NCBI GenBank assembly: GCA_963742105.1
Contig: CAVUKN010000007.1
Coordinates: 1,550,001 to 1,614,000, forward strand
DNA length: 64,000 nt
Source: Gp6-AA40 sp963742105
GTDB taxonomy: Bacteria; Acidobacteriota; Vicinamibacteria; Vicinamibacterales; UBA2999
Reading direction: 5' to 3'
The notes beneath the pieces are model-generated. The model saw nothing but the letters and a program-made list of their open reading frames with translations. It was not told the DNA's origin and made no database searches. The position numbers and the translations under genes are program-made. Of the stretch, positions 1 through 8,943 are shown piece after piece (positions within the stretch are counted from its first letter, which is position 1; each line of letters starts with the position of its first letter).

Positions 1-435
1 GGCCATGCCGATGATTCGCTCGCGGGGAAACCTGGTGAGCTTGAAGAGCGCCTGTGACATCGCATCGAGCGGATTCGCGACCGGGACTACCACTGCGTCT
101 GGCGTGTACTTCACCAGGTTGGGCGCAATGCTTTCCATGATCGCGAAGTTGTCCTTGACGAGATCGTCACGGCTCATGCCCGGCTTGCGTGGCTTGCCTG
201 AGGTGATGACGACCACGTCGGAGCCGGCGGCGGCACTCCAGTCGCTGCCGCCGATGACGCGCGAGTCCGACCCGATGATCGGGCACGTCTCGTAGATATC
301 CAGGGCGACGCCGGCGGCCTTCGTGTCCGCGATGTCGATGATCACGACATCGGCGAGGCTCTTCTCGGCGATCGACCGCGCCACCGTGGCGCCAACGTTG
401 CCGGCACCGCCCACCACTGTCACTTTGCGATTCAT
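1..435 (-). CDS. mdh: Malate dehydrogenase, N-terminal 145 residues (runs off window)
   Basis: NAD-dependent malate dehydrogenase interconverts malate and oxaloacetate in the TCA cycle. The start is ATG at 435 with GAGGA just upstream. Residues 1-15 contain the Rossmann loop VVGGAGNVGA. Around residue 85 is SGKPRKPGMSRDDL, the substrate-loop arginine region of the LDH-like malate dehydrogenases, and the visible part ends in RIIGMA, which normally precedes the catalytic half. The catalytic histidine lies outside the window. It is transcribed away from serA across a 469-bp gap. The reading is intact to the window edge. A lactate dehydrogenase is less likely because of the RKPGM(S/T)R loop. Confidence 0.93.
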   Translation of the reverse strand, partial: MNRKVTVVGGAGNVGATVARSIAEKSLADVVIIDIADTKAAGVALDIYETCPIIGSDSRVIGGSDWSAAAGSDVVVITSGKPRKPGMSRDDLVKDNFAIMESIAPNLVKYTPDAVVVPVANPLDAMSQALFKLTRFPRERIIGMA

Positions 436-904
436 TCGTTCCTCATTCACGCCAACCCGTTGCCGGAGGCTGCCTGACCGCGCGCTAATCATCTCATTCG
501 CTTAGGGCACCATCCCTGGGCGAGCGCGCCGGATACTCACAATTCCTGTTGAAAACCCTGTTGAAAAGACCGGTCGATCACGCAGGATCGCCACACTTCT
601 TCGAACGTTTTAGCGGTTTGCACCATCGTAGTGCGATCGTTGCGCGGTGTTCACATCGCAACAGCGCGTGAGATCAAGTGCCAGCGCCGAACCACGGATG
701 CTTCCCAACTCCCGGACGTGCGTGGACGGATCTCCTGTGGAAATTGCGCGCACACAAAAGACGCTCGAGTCACGAGTTATCCGACACACGTCATGGCCGC
801 ACCGCACGAACACCAATCGAGGATTATACTTGCGGAGTATTCATCGCAGTTTCGCGACATCCACTCCGGTCCGCCGACGCTGACCGCTCTTCATCGGTAC
901 GCTC
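436..904. promoter_or_regulatory. Divergent intergenic region mdh / serA
   Basis: This 469-bp stretch separates the divergent mdh and serA and has no convincing gene. It contains an 11-bp direct repeat, CCTGTTGAAAA at 545-555 and 557-567, in 12-bp phase. TATACT at 825-830 is a possible -10 element for serA, but no good -35 stands at the right distance. No terminator or known riboswitch was recognised. Confidence 0.4.
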
Positions 905-2487
905 TTGAACATCGTAGTTGCTGACGACCTGCCCACCTCCGCGCTCGACATCCTCCGCGCGGAAGGGTGGACCGTCGACGCCCGCACCGGCCGCTCCCCT
1001 GAACAGCTCGCCACCGATCTCGCCGACGCCGATGCCATCGTGGTTCGCAGCGCCACCAAGGTCACCGGCACGCTGATCGCCACTGCTCCGAAATTGCGGG
1101 TGATCGCCCGCGCCGGGACCGGCGTGGACAACGTGGACGTTCCCGCCGCCACGGCGCGCGGCATCGTCGTCATGAATGCTCCCGGCGCCAACAGCATCAG
1201 CGTCGCGGAGCTCGCGATGGCGCAGATTCTGGCGCTGGCTCGCCATCTTCCCGCCGCCGATGCCGCGATGAAGCAGGGCAAGTGGGAGAAGAAGAAGTTC
1301 CTCGGCGAAGAGATCCGCGACAAGACGCTGGGCCTGGCGGGCCTGGGCCGGATTGGCCAGGAAGTGGCACGAAGGGCGTCGGCATTCGGCATGCGGATCA
1401 TCGCGCACGATCCCTTCATCTCCGAGGTCGTGGCGGCCACGCTGGGCGTCGAGCTCGTCTCGCTGGACGATCTGTTCGCCCGCGCCGACTACTTGTCGCT
1501 GCACATGCCGTCGACGCCCCACACCAAAGGTCTGGTCAACGCCGAACGGCTCGCCCGGTCGCGCAAGGGCATCCGTATCGTCAACACCGCCCGCGGCGAT
1601 CTCATCGACGAATCCGCACTCGCAGACGCGATTGAATCGGGACAGGTGGGAGGCGCCGCGCTCGACGTCTTCCAGAAGGAGCCGACGGTCGATCACCGGC
1701 TGCAGATGCTTCCTCAGGTGGTCGCCAGTCCGCACATCGCCGCCTCGACGCGCGAAGGCCAGGAGCTGGTCGGCGTCGAAACGGTGTCGGCGCTGCGCGA
1801 CTTCCTGAAAGCTGGTGTCATCCGCAATGCGGTGAACTTCCCTTCCGTGCCGCCCGAGGAGTTCGCCCGACTCCAGCCTTTCGTCGCGCTCGCCGAACGA
1901 CTCGGTACCTTCGTCGCACAGATGAGCGATGGCGGGGCCCTCGTCGATCGGGGTCCGCTATTACGGAGAGCTGGCCGAGATGCGGACGGACATGATCGTC
2001 AACGCCGTGTTGACCGGATTCTTCAAGCCAATTCTCTCGTCGGCCGTGACGATGGTGAATGCCCGAAGTGTCGCAGCCGAGCGTGGCATCGAAGTCGTCG
2101 AGTCGCGCAGCACGCGCACCCGCGACTACACAAGCCTGATATCCGTGAAGCTGCAGACCAATGCCGGTGAACGACTGGTCGAAGGTGCCGTGATTCAGCG
2201 CAAGTGGGCGCGTCTGGTGCTGGTGGACGGGATCCGCGTCGAGGCACCGCTCGCAGGGCACGATGGTCGTCATCTGCAACACCGACCAGCCGGGTGTGAT
2301 CGGGCAGATCGGGACGATCCTCGGCGCGCACGGCGTCAATATCGCCAATTTCGCGCTCGGACGCGATGAGTCCGGCCGCGCTATCGGCGTGGTGATCGTC
2401 GACGAAACGGCTCCGATTCCGGATGTCGTGCTGGAGGAACTGCGGAAGGTTCCCGGCATTCGGGAAGCCCGAATCGTCAGGGTGTAA
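905..2487 (+). CDS. serA: D-3-phosphoglycerate dehydrogenase, reading frame broken twice
   Basis: Oxidises 3-phosphoglycerate in the first step of serine synthesis. TTG start at 905. The NAD-binding domain shows GLAGLGRIGQEVA near residue 145, and catalytic residues lie in NTARGDLID and SPHIAAST. The product is of the long type, with an ASB domain (about 1938-2255) and a C-terminal ACT domain (about 2260-2484, starting TMVVICNTDQPGVIG). The three parts lie in three successive frames. Removing one G from the GGGG run at 1934-1937 and one G from the GGG run at 2256-2258 gives one continuous protein of about 526 residues. This is therefore either a consensus error at homopolymers or a double frameshift; I favour error. 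Confidence 0.9.
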
Positions 2488-2984
2488 GCACGAGCCGACG
2501 GACCGACCCGTCGGCGCCCGTCACCTCGACGCCGGTTTCGTCCACCTGCGTGACGGTGAACGTGCCGACGCGGTCGCCGCTCTTCACGAAGACGACATCA
2601 TTCGGGGTGCTCGAGGATCGCGGTCCGCTGAGCAGTGCCATCGACGGTTTCGGTCGCCATGCCCGCGAGCGTGAACGGTAGCGAAGGCACGATTGGCGCC
2701 GCCGCTGCAACCGGTCCCGCCACTGCCGCGTGCGACTGGCGAGCTGTGGCTGCAGGCGCTCGCTCCCCGAACCGGAACGGATTGCGGGTCGGATCCCGAT
2801 AGTCGAGTTCCTTCCGCACACGGGTCTGCAGCCGCGCCGCCTCAGACTGGATGTCGCTCAACAGGACCGGCGCGGTCTGCCCCTGCGAAACCGGCGCATT
2901 CGCCTGGTGCGAAGAAGGCGGCCAGCCAAAGCACGTGGCCAGCAGCGTCGCTCCCGAGACCGCAGCAGTGGACTTCCAGTTCAT
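2477..2984 (-). CDS. Secreted protein with C-terminal PilP/GspC-like beta domain, frameshifted
   Basis: ATG at 2984 begins an N-terminal hydrophobic stretch (AAVSGATLLATCFGW), so the product is probably exported or membrane anchored. The middle is Ala/Pro-rich with the phrase YRDPTRNPFRF, like the 'RDPF' region of PilP proteins. The C-terminal part (VVFVKSGDRVGTFTVTQV) resembles the HR-type beta domain of PilP/GspC. The two parts are in different frames, and removing one base near 2612-2614 joins them into about 168 residues. It is convergent with serA and overlaps its end by 11 bp. No other pilus or secretion gene is adjacent. The function is unknown; a pilotin or assembly role is only an inference from fold resemblance. 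Confidence 0.5.
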
Positions 2985-3009
2985 GGATCGCTGGAGGATC
3001 TTACTCCAG

Positions 3010-3247
3010 CCGGTAGCCGGTAGCCGGTAGCCGGTAGCCGGTAGCCGGTAGCCGGTGGCCAGTAGCCGGCGGCCGGTAGCAGGTAAGCCGGTTGCCTGTA
3101 GCTGGTAGCGCCACAAGCCACCAGCTACCAGCTACCAGCGGCTACTGGCTTGCTACCAGCTACCGGCTACCGGCTACCGGCTACCGGCTACCGGCTACCA
3201 CTACCAGCTACCAGCCACCGGCTACTGGCTACCAGCTACCCGCTACG
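3010..3247. repeat. Palindromic heptamer array, CCGGTAG / CTACCGG family
   Basis: Six perfect tandem CCGGTAG copies (3010-3051) continue as degenerate copies to about 3110. The reverse-complement arm has degenerate CTACCAG units from 3120 and five perfect CTACCGG copies at 3160-3194, then more degenerate copies to 3247. It fills the divergent gap before kdsB, and its right end abuts the likely -10 of kdsB. Confidence 0.9.
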
Positions 3248-3259
3248 GTATGATTCGTC

Positions 3260-4048
3260 GTGCACCCTGCAACTGCCTCGAATCCTCCATTTCGAGCGCC
3301 AGAGTCAGCACAAGTCGTCGCCGTCATCCCCGCCCGCTACGCCTCGACCCGACTTCCAGCCAAGCCGCTCGCCGACATCGCCGGACGTCCCATGATTGAG
3401 CACGTCTACCGTCGCGCGGCCAGCGCGCGCGGGGTTGGCCAGGTCATCGTCGCAACGGATGACGAGCGCATCGCGAGTGCCGTTACCGCGTTCGGTGGCA
3501 CCGTCCGGATGACGCGCGCCGATCACCGTACCGGAACCGATCGTCTCGCCGAGGTCGCGGCCGATCTGACCTGCGACGTGATCGTCAACGTGCAGGGTGA
3601 CTTGCCGCTGCTCGATCCGGCCATGATCGAGGATGCCGTCGCCCCGCTGATCACGGATCCAACGCTGCAAATCGGGACGCTCTGCACGCCGATTGTGGAC
3701 GATGCCGACTACCGGAATCCGAATGTCGTCAAAGTCGTCCGCAACGCGCGCGGCGACGCCCTGTATTTTTCCCGTGCGCCGATTCCTCACGTTCGCAACC
3801 CGGATGTGACGAGCCGTGCCGCGTTCAAACACATTGGCCTGTACGCGTACCGCCGCGCGTTCGTGCCGACGTTCGCCGCGCTGCCGCCCTCGCCGCTCGA
3901 GTTGGCCGAGTCGCTCGAGCAGCTGCGGGCACTCGAACACGGCTACCGCATTCACGTGGTGCTCACCAACGTCGAGTCGATCGAAGTCGATACACCCGAA
4001 GACCTGGAGCGCGTGCGCCAGCTGATGGCGGTTGGCGCGCCGGATTGA
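3260..4048 (+). CDS. kdsB: 3-deoxy-manno-octulosonate cytidylyltransferase
   Basis: Activates Kdo as CMP-Kdo for lipid A-core assembly in the cytoplasm. The 262 residues match the family length. The nucleotide-binding signature IPARYASTRLPAKPL is near residue 24, followed by MIEHVYRR, and VNVQGDLPLL carries the metal-binding Asp. GTG at 3260 is chosen because the only nearby ATG (3250) is out of frame. TATGAT (3249-3254) lies only 5 bp upstream, so the transcript may be leaderless. The gene leads the Kdo cluster kdsB-pyrG-kdsA-kdsD-lapB. CTP made by the next gene is its co-substrate. Confidence 0.95.
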   Translation: MHPATASNPPFRAPESAQVVAVIPARYASTRLPAKPLADIAGRPMIEHVYRRAASARGVGQVIVATDDERIASAVTAFGGTVRMTRADHRTGTDRLAEVAADLTCDVIVNVQGDLPLLDPAMIEDAVAPLITDPTLQIGTLCTPIVDDADYRNPNVVKVVRNARGDALYFSRAPIPHVRNPDVTSRAAFKHIGLYAYRRAFVPTFAALPPSPLELAESLEQLRALEHGYRIHVVLTNVESIEVDTPEDLERVRQLMAVGAPD

Positions 4049-4064
4049 TGCACAGAGAGGCGGA

Positions 4065-5723
4065 ATGACCCAGCAAACCGAAAGACGGCCTGTGAAGTTC
4101 ATCTTCGTGACCGGCGGCGTCGTGTCCTCGCTCGGAAAGGGGCTCGCCGCGGCGTCAATCGGGCGCCTTCTCGAGGACCACGGGTACAAGGTCGCGCTGC
4201 AGAAATTCGATCCGTACATCAACGTCGATCCCGGCACCATGAGCCCGTATCAGCACGGTGAGGTGTATGTCACCGACGATGGGGCCGAGACCGATCTGGA
4301 TCTGGGCCACTACGAACGTTTCACCAGCATGGTGGCCTCGCGTAACAGCAACTGGACGACCGGCAAAATCTATCTGTCGGTGATCCAGAAGGAACGTCGA
4401 GGCGATTACCTCGGCCGCACGGTGCAGGTGATTCCGCATATCACCAACGAAATCAAGGACGCCATCCGGCTGGCCGGTCGCGACGTCGATGTCGTGCTGG
4501 TGGAAATCGGCGGCACCGTCGGCGACATCGAGAGCATGCCGTTCCTCGAGGCCATCCGGCAGTTCCGTCTCGATGCCGGCCGCGAGAACACCATTTATGT
4601 GCACCTGACGCTGGTGCCGTTCATCGGTGCGGCCGGAGAGCTGAAGACGAAGCCGACCCAGCACAGCGTGCGCGATTTGCGATCGATCGGCATTCAGCCG
4701 GATATCCTGCTCTGCCGCACCGATCGCTTCCTCGACTCGGACATCAAGCGGAAGATCTCGCTCTTCTGCGACGTCGCCGAAGAGGCGGTCATCACCGCCA
4801 AGGACGTCGACACGATCTACGAAGTCCCGCTCGTGCTGAAGGGCGAAGGTCTGGATCAGATCATCCTGAAGCAGCTTGGCCTGCCACTGACCCGCGCCAA
4901 CACGGAGGCGTGGGAGGAACTGATCGATCGGATCAAGAACCCGGTGGACGAACTCACCATCCACGTCGTCGGCAAGTACACCGGGTACGAGGACTCGTAC
5001 AAGAGCCTGAACGAGGCCGTCTACCACGGCGGCTTTGCCCACCGGCTGAAGGTGCGTCTGAACTGGGTGGAAGCGGAAGCGCTCGAGCGGGAAAGCGGCG
5101 CCAGCCTTCTCCAGGGCGCGCACGGCATCCTCGTACCGGGAGGGTTCGGGTCGCGCGGCACGCGCGGCATGATGAAGGCGGCGGAATACGCAAGGCAGCA
5201 CCAGATTCCGTTCTTCGGCATCTGCTACGGGTTCCAGTGGGCCACCGTCGAATACGCGCGGAATGTCTGCGGCCTCGATGGGGCCGACTCGACCGAGGTC
5301 GACGAGAACGCGCCGCACAAAGTGATCTACAAGCTGCGCGACCTGCTCGGCGTCGACGACCTTGGCGGGACGATGCGGCTGGGCCGCTACGCCTGCGAGC
5401 TGACTCCGGGATCACGCGCGGCGGAGGTCTACGGTACGCCGCTGGTCCACGAGCGCCATCGACACCGCTTCGAATTCAACTGTCTGTACGAGCCGTCGCT
5501 GACCGAGAACGGGATGAAGGTTTCGGGACGCTCACCCGACGGCAAGTTCGTCGAGATCGCCGAGCTCCCGGCGCACCCCTGGTTCATCGCGGTGCAGTTC
5601 CACCCGGAGTTTCAGTCGAAGCCGCTGCGGCCCCATCCGTTGTTTGCGAGCTTCGTCGAGGCTGCGCACCGTCACAAGCAGGGAACGCCGGCGCTGCAGG
5701 AGACCCTCGCGTCTCAAGGTTGA
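4065..5723 (+). CDS. pyrG: CTP synthase
   Basis: Converts UTP to CTP with glutamine nitrogen. The ATG at 4065 is preferred over an upstream in-frame codon because GAGAGGCGG precedes it; the product is about 552 residues. The synthase domain starts FIFVTGGVVSSLGKG. The class I glutaminase domain has the nucleophile Cys in FGICYGFQ and the His-Glu pair in VQFHPEF. GICYGFQ differs slightly from the common GICLGMQ but keeps the Cys. It lies 16 bp after kdsB, which links CTP supply with CMP-Kdo formation. Confidence 0.97.
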   Translation: MTQQTERRPVKFIFVTGGVVSSLGKGLAAASIGRLLEDHGYKVALQKFDPYINVDPGTMSPYQHGEVYVTDDGAETDLDLGHYERFTSMVASRNSNWTTGKIYLSVIQKERRGDYLGRTVQVIPHITNEIKDAIRLAGRDVDVVLVEIGGTVGDIESMPFLEAIRQFRLDAGRENTIYVHLTLVPFIGAAGELKTKPTQHSVRDLRSIGIQPDILLCRTDRFLDSDIKRKISLFCDVAEEAVITAKDVDTIYEVPLVLKGEGLDQIILKQLGLPLTRANTEAWEELIDRIKNPVDELTIHVVGKYTGYEDSYKSLNEAVYHGGFAHRLKVRLNWVEAEALERESGASLLQGAHGILVPGGFGSRGTRGMMKAAEYARQHQIPFFGICYGFQWATVEYARNVCGLDGADSTEVDENAPHKVIYKLRDLLGVDDLGGTMRLGRYACELTPGSRAAEVYGTPLVHERHRHRFEFNCLYEPSLTENGMKVSGRSPDGKFVEIAELPAHPWFIAVQFHPEFQSKPLRPHPLFASFVEAAHRHKQGTPALQETLASQG

Positions 5724-5726
5724 CGC

Positions 5727-5764
5727 GAATTCAGCATCCTGAATTCTGCATTCTGAATTCAGGA
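5727..5764. repeat. Short palindromic array, ATTCTGA family
   Basis: GAATTCAG at 5727-5734 is mirrored by CTGAATTC at 5753-5760, with ATTCTGC/ATTCTGA/ATTCAGG units in 7-bp phase between and after them. It fills most of the pyrG-kdsA gap and leaves kdsA without an obvious ribosome binding site. Confidence 0.7.
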
Positions 5765-5782
5765 ATCACTAAGATACCGATC

Positions 5783-6613
5783 GTGCATTCCGTCAGCGTC
5801 GGGCCGTTGACGATCGGGGGTGGGGCTCCGCTCGCCTTCATCCTCGGGCCCTGTGTCATCGAGAGTCCGTCTCACACCCTTGACATGGCTCTGGCCATCC
5901 GTGACATCGCGCACCGCTGCGGCGCGCCGGTCATCTTCAAGGCTTCGTTCGACAAGGCGAACCGGACGTCGCTGGCCTCATTCCGGGGACCCGGCCTCAC
6001 CGCGGGACTCGAGACGCTCGCTGACGTGAAAGCCCGGACCGGTCTGCCGGTCCTGACCGACATCCATGAACCGGAACAGGCGGCCCCGGCGGCTCACGTC
6101 GTCGACGTGCTCCAGATTCCGGCGTTTCTCTCGCGGCAGACCGACCTGCTCGTCGCTGCAGCCCGCACCGGAAAGGCAATCAACGTCAAGAAGGGCCAGT
6201 TCCTCGCGCCCCGCGACATGCGGCACGTGATCGCGAAGGTGACCAGCGAAGGCAATCATTCGCTGCTCCTTACCGAGCGTGGGGTCAGCTTCGGCTACAA
6301 CAACCTGGTGGTCGACATGCGGGCGTTCCCGATGATGCGCGAGCTGGGCTACCCCGTCGTGTTCGACGTCACCCATAGCCTGCAGCTGCCCGGGGCCGGT
6401 GATGGCGTGACTGCCGGCCTCGCTGAATACATCGAGCCGCTCGCGTCGGCCGGAGTTGCCGCGGGCGTCGATGCCGTGTTCATGGAGGTCCACGAGGACC
6501 CCTCACGCGCCAGGAGCGACGCGGCGAATGCGCTTCGGCTCGACCTCGTCGAGGCGCTCGTGCGCAAGCTGCAGCGCGTCCACGCCGCGGCGCGAGCGGA
6601 GGCGCAGGCATGA
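5783..6613 (+). CDS. kdsA: 3-deoxy-8-phosphooctulonate synthase
   Basis: Condenses PEP with arabinose 5-phosphate to Kdo 8-phosphate. The GTG start at 5783 gives 276 residues, the usual length. Diagnostic motifs are LGPCVIES near the N terminus, FKASFDKANRTS, the substrate loop VKKGQFLAPRDM, and DVTHSLQLPG in the C-terminal half. The downstream kdsD start overlaps its stop as ATGA. The window gives no clear evidence on whether it is metal-dependent. No good Shine-Dalgarno sequence precedes the GTG. Confidence 0.95.
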   Translation: MHSVSVGPLTIGGGAPLAFILGPCVIESPSHTLDMALAIRDIAHRCGAPVIFKASFDKANRTSLASFRGPGLTAGLETLADVKARTGLPVLTDIHEPEQAAPAAHVVDVLQIPAFLSRQTDLLVAAARTGKAINVKKGQFLAPRDMRHVIAKVTSEGNHSLLLTERGVSFGYNNLVVDMRAFPMMRELGYPVVFDVTHSLQLPGAGDGVTAGLAEYIEPLASAGVAAGVDAVFMEVHEDPSRARSDAANALRLDLVEALVRKLQRVHAAARAEAQA

Positions 6614-7581
6614 AAACCGCCGCCGTCGACCTGTCGCTCGCCCGAAAGGTGTTGCAAACGGAAGCGGCTGCGATTCTGTCGCTCGTCGAGCGCCTCGACG
6701 GCCAGTTCGAGCACGCCGTTCAGCTCCTGCTCAACTGCCGCGGCCACGTGATCGTCACCGGCATGGGTAAGTCCGGCATCATCTGTCGAAAGATCGCGGC
6801 GACGCTGACGAGCACCGGCACCCCGGCCTTCTTCCTGCACCCGGCGGAAGCGATCCATGGTGACCTCGGCGTCCTGCAGCCTGATGACGTGATCGTCGCG
6901 TTGTCCTACAGCGGTGAGACCGATGAGCTCCTGCGCCTGCTCGAGACTATCAAGCGGCTGGGCGCGCGGCTGATCGCGATTACCGGCGAGTGCCGATCGA
7001 CGCTGGCCCGTTCAGCGGATGTCGCACTCGACTGTCGCGTTTCCGAAGAAGCGTGCCCGTTGAACCTGGTGCCCACGGCGAGCACGACCGCGGCGCTTGC
7101 CCTCGGCGACGCCCTGGCGATGACATTGCTCGTCGCCAAGGGATTCCGACAGGAGGACTTCGCGAACCTGCATCCGGGCGGCAAGCTCGGGAAGCGGCTG
7201 ATGCGGGCCGAGCAGTTGATGCACGGCGGCAGCGATGCTCCGATTGTGGGTCGCACGACCAGGATGCACGACGTCATGCACGAGATGTCCCACAAGAAGC
7301 TCGGGATGACCTGCGTGGTCGATCAAGATCAGCGGCTGATCGGCATTGTCACCGATGGCGACCTGCGCCGGCTGATGCTGAAGGGACCGGAGTTCCTGCA
7401 GCAGACTGCCGGCGACGTCATGACCCGCAATCCGATCACCGTCAGCCGCGACACGCTCGCGGCTGAGACGCTGCACATCCTCGAGCAGCGGAAGATCACG
7501 TCTGTCGTCGTCGTCGACGACAGGCAACAAGTGCAGGGTGTCGTCCACCTGCACGACCTCTGGCGCACGGAGATGATCTAA
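6610..7581 (+). CDS. kdsD: Arabinose-5-phosphate isomerase
   Basis: Interconverts ribulose 5-phosphate and arabinose 5-phosphate, the KdsA substrate. The 323 residues comprise an N-terminal SIS domain (GMGKSGIICRKIA near residue 50, SYSGETDE near 98) and two C-terminal CBS domains (roughly 210-265 and 275-323, ending VQGVVHLHDLW), the normal KdsD layout. HPGGKLGKRL links the two parts. Translation is probably coupled to kdsA through the 4-bp overlap. No kdsC phosphatase gene is visible nearby. Confidence 0.95.
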   Translation: MKTAAVDLSLARKVLQTEAAAILSLVERLDGQFEHAVQLLLNCRGHVIVTGMGKSGIICRKIAATLTSTGTPAFFLHPAEAIHGDLGVLQPDDVIVALSYSGETDELLRLLETIKRLGARLIAITGECRSTLARSADVALDCRVSEEACPLNLVPTASTTAALALGDALAMTLLVAKGFRQEDFANLHPGGKLGKRLMRAEQLMHGGSDAPIVGRTTRMHDVMHEMSHKKLGMTCVVDQDQRLIGIVTDGDLRRLMLKGPEFLQQTAGDVMTRNPITVSRDTLAAETLHILEQRKITSVVVVDDRQQVQGVVHLHDLWRTEMI

Positions 7582-7582
7582 C

Positions 7583-7692
7583 AACTCCCGACTGCCAGGT
7601 CTCAACGCCCAACTCCCAGCCACATCGGCCATCCGGTCGGTTCTTCTGGAGGTTCGGTCCTTGGGACTTGGGTCCTGGAGTTGGGAGTTGGG
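7583..7692. repeat. Palindromic heptamer array, AACTCCC / GGGAGTT family
   Basis: The left arm, 7583-7620, has AACTCCC-like units. The right arm, 7660-7692, has TTGGGAC and GGAGTTG units in 7-bp phase. It fills the kdsD-lapB gap, and its last copies supply the purine-rich GGAGTTGGG immediately before the lapB ATG. Confidence 0.8.
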
Positions 7693-8907
7693 ATGACTCA
7701 GTACTCGTTGGCCGCCGTGCTGCTTGCCCTCCTCGCTGGCATCGTCGTCGGCAAGGCGTGGGAGCGGTACAAGCTGCGCGATGGCCGGTGGATCGATCGG
7801 CGACGGCTGCGAGAGACGCCGCACTACATGCTCGGGCTGAACTTCCTGACGGAGAACCAGCTCGATCAGGCTATCGACGAGCTCACACACGTCACCAGCG
7901 GCAGCGCCGATGCGCTCGAAATCCAGATGATCGTCGGCAATCTCTACCGGCACAAGGGCCAGGTGGGACGTGCGATCAATATCCATCAAACGCTGCTGCA
8001 GCGCCCCAATCTGACCAAGCTCGAACACGCGTACGTGCTGCTCTGCCTCGGGCTCGATTTCCGCCATGGCGGGTTCGTCGATCGGGCGCTCGAGGCCTTT
8101 CATGAAGTGGTGCGGCTCGATCCCAGGAACCGGTACGCGCTCGTGAACCTGCAGAAGCTGCACGAGGAGCAGCAGCAATGGACCGAGGCGGCCGCGATCC
8201 GCGAACGCATCAACGAGATCGACGGCGGCGCCAACGCCCGCGACCAGCAGATTCTCGCGTTCCTGCGCAACCAGATCGGCGCGTCGCAGGCCGAAAGCGG
8301 CGAATTCACGGCGGCGGCGCGCACCTTCAGCGATGCGCTCGACTTCGACGCGCAAACGGCTCCTGCCTATTTGAATCTTGGCGATGTCCAGGAGCGCCAG
8401 GGAAATATCGCCGCGGCGATCGAGTCGTGGGAGCGACTGGTCAAAGTGGTGCCCGACCGCGCGTATCTGGCGTTCGAGCGGCTCGAACGTGGATACCGCC
8501 AGGCCGGGGCACCAACCCGGTTCATCGACCTGTGCCGTTCGGTGATCGAGAGCAACCCGCTCGACTGGCGAGCGCGGCTCGCTCTCGCCCGGCATTACGT
8601 TGCCGACTCGGATCCGAGAACGGCGTTCGAACTGCTGCTGGCGGCTCTGCCCCACAACCCGCATGGCCTGGTCGTTCACCAGGCGATCTGGGAAGCGCTG
8701 ACCGCACTGCAGCTCGATCCGCGTCAGGTTCGCCGCTACGTGGATCTGACCGGCGAGGCCGTGTTCTACCTCGATCCGCACTTATGTGTGAACTGCCGGT
8801 ATCGCAGCACCGAACTGCTCTGGCAGTGCCCGCAATGTCACGAGTGGAACACGTTTGTCGAGGAACGCATCGCCCCGGCGAAGAGCGCGGTCGAGCCCGG
8901 CGTGTAG
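7693..8907 (+). CDS. lapB: LapB (YciM)-like LPS assembly/regulatory TPR protein
   Basis: LapB is an inner-membrane protein that, in E. coli, ties LPS transport to FtsH-mediated LpxC turnover. The product has about 404 residues: an N-terminal membrane anchor (residues about 5-20), several TPR units between about 35 and 350, and a C-terminal rubredoxin-like metal knuckle with CVNC near 370 and CPQC about 16 residues later. That architecture and length match LapB. Its place at the end of the Kdo gene cluster supports the call. The start is ATG at 7693, and the only Shine-Dalgarno-like sequence is contributed by the adjacent repeat array. Confidence 0.88.
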   Translation: MTQYSLAAVLLALLAGIVVGKAWERYKLRDGRWIDRRRLRETPHYMLGLNFLTENQLDQAIDELTHVTSGSADALEIQMIVGNLYRHKGQVGRAINIHQTLLQRPNLTKLEHAYVLLCLGLDFRHGGFVDRALEAFHEVVRLDPRNRYALVNLQKLHEEQQQWTEAAAIRERINEIDGGANARDQQILAFLRNQIGASQAESGEFTAAARTFSDALDFDAQTAPAYLNLGDVQERQGNIAAAIESWERLVKVVPDRAYLAFERLERGYRQAGAPTRFIDLCRSVIESNPLDWRARLALARHYVADSDPRTAFELLLAALPHNPHGLVVHQAIWEALTALQLDPRQVRRYVDLTGEAVFYLDPHLCVNCRYRSTELLWQCPQCHEWNTFVEERIAPAKSAVEPGV

Positions 8908-8943
8908 CGCTCCCTGCCCTCACGCGCGAGGCGCTCTATTCGT

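Noticed and set aside
436..904. Possible replication origin between mdh and serA
   Set aside because: No set of TTATNCACA boxes, no dnaA, dnaN or parAB genes; only two weak AT-rich repeats.
824..1735. Long open frame on the minus strand opposite serA
   Set aside because: It is antisense to a conserved enzyme, has GC-biased low-complexity sequence and no recognisable domain.
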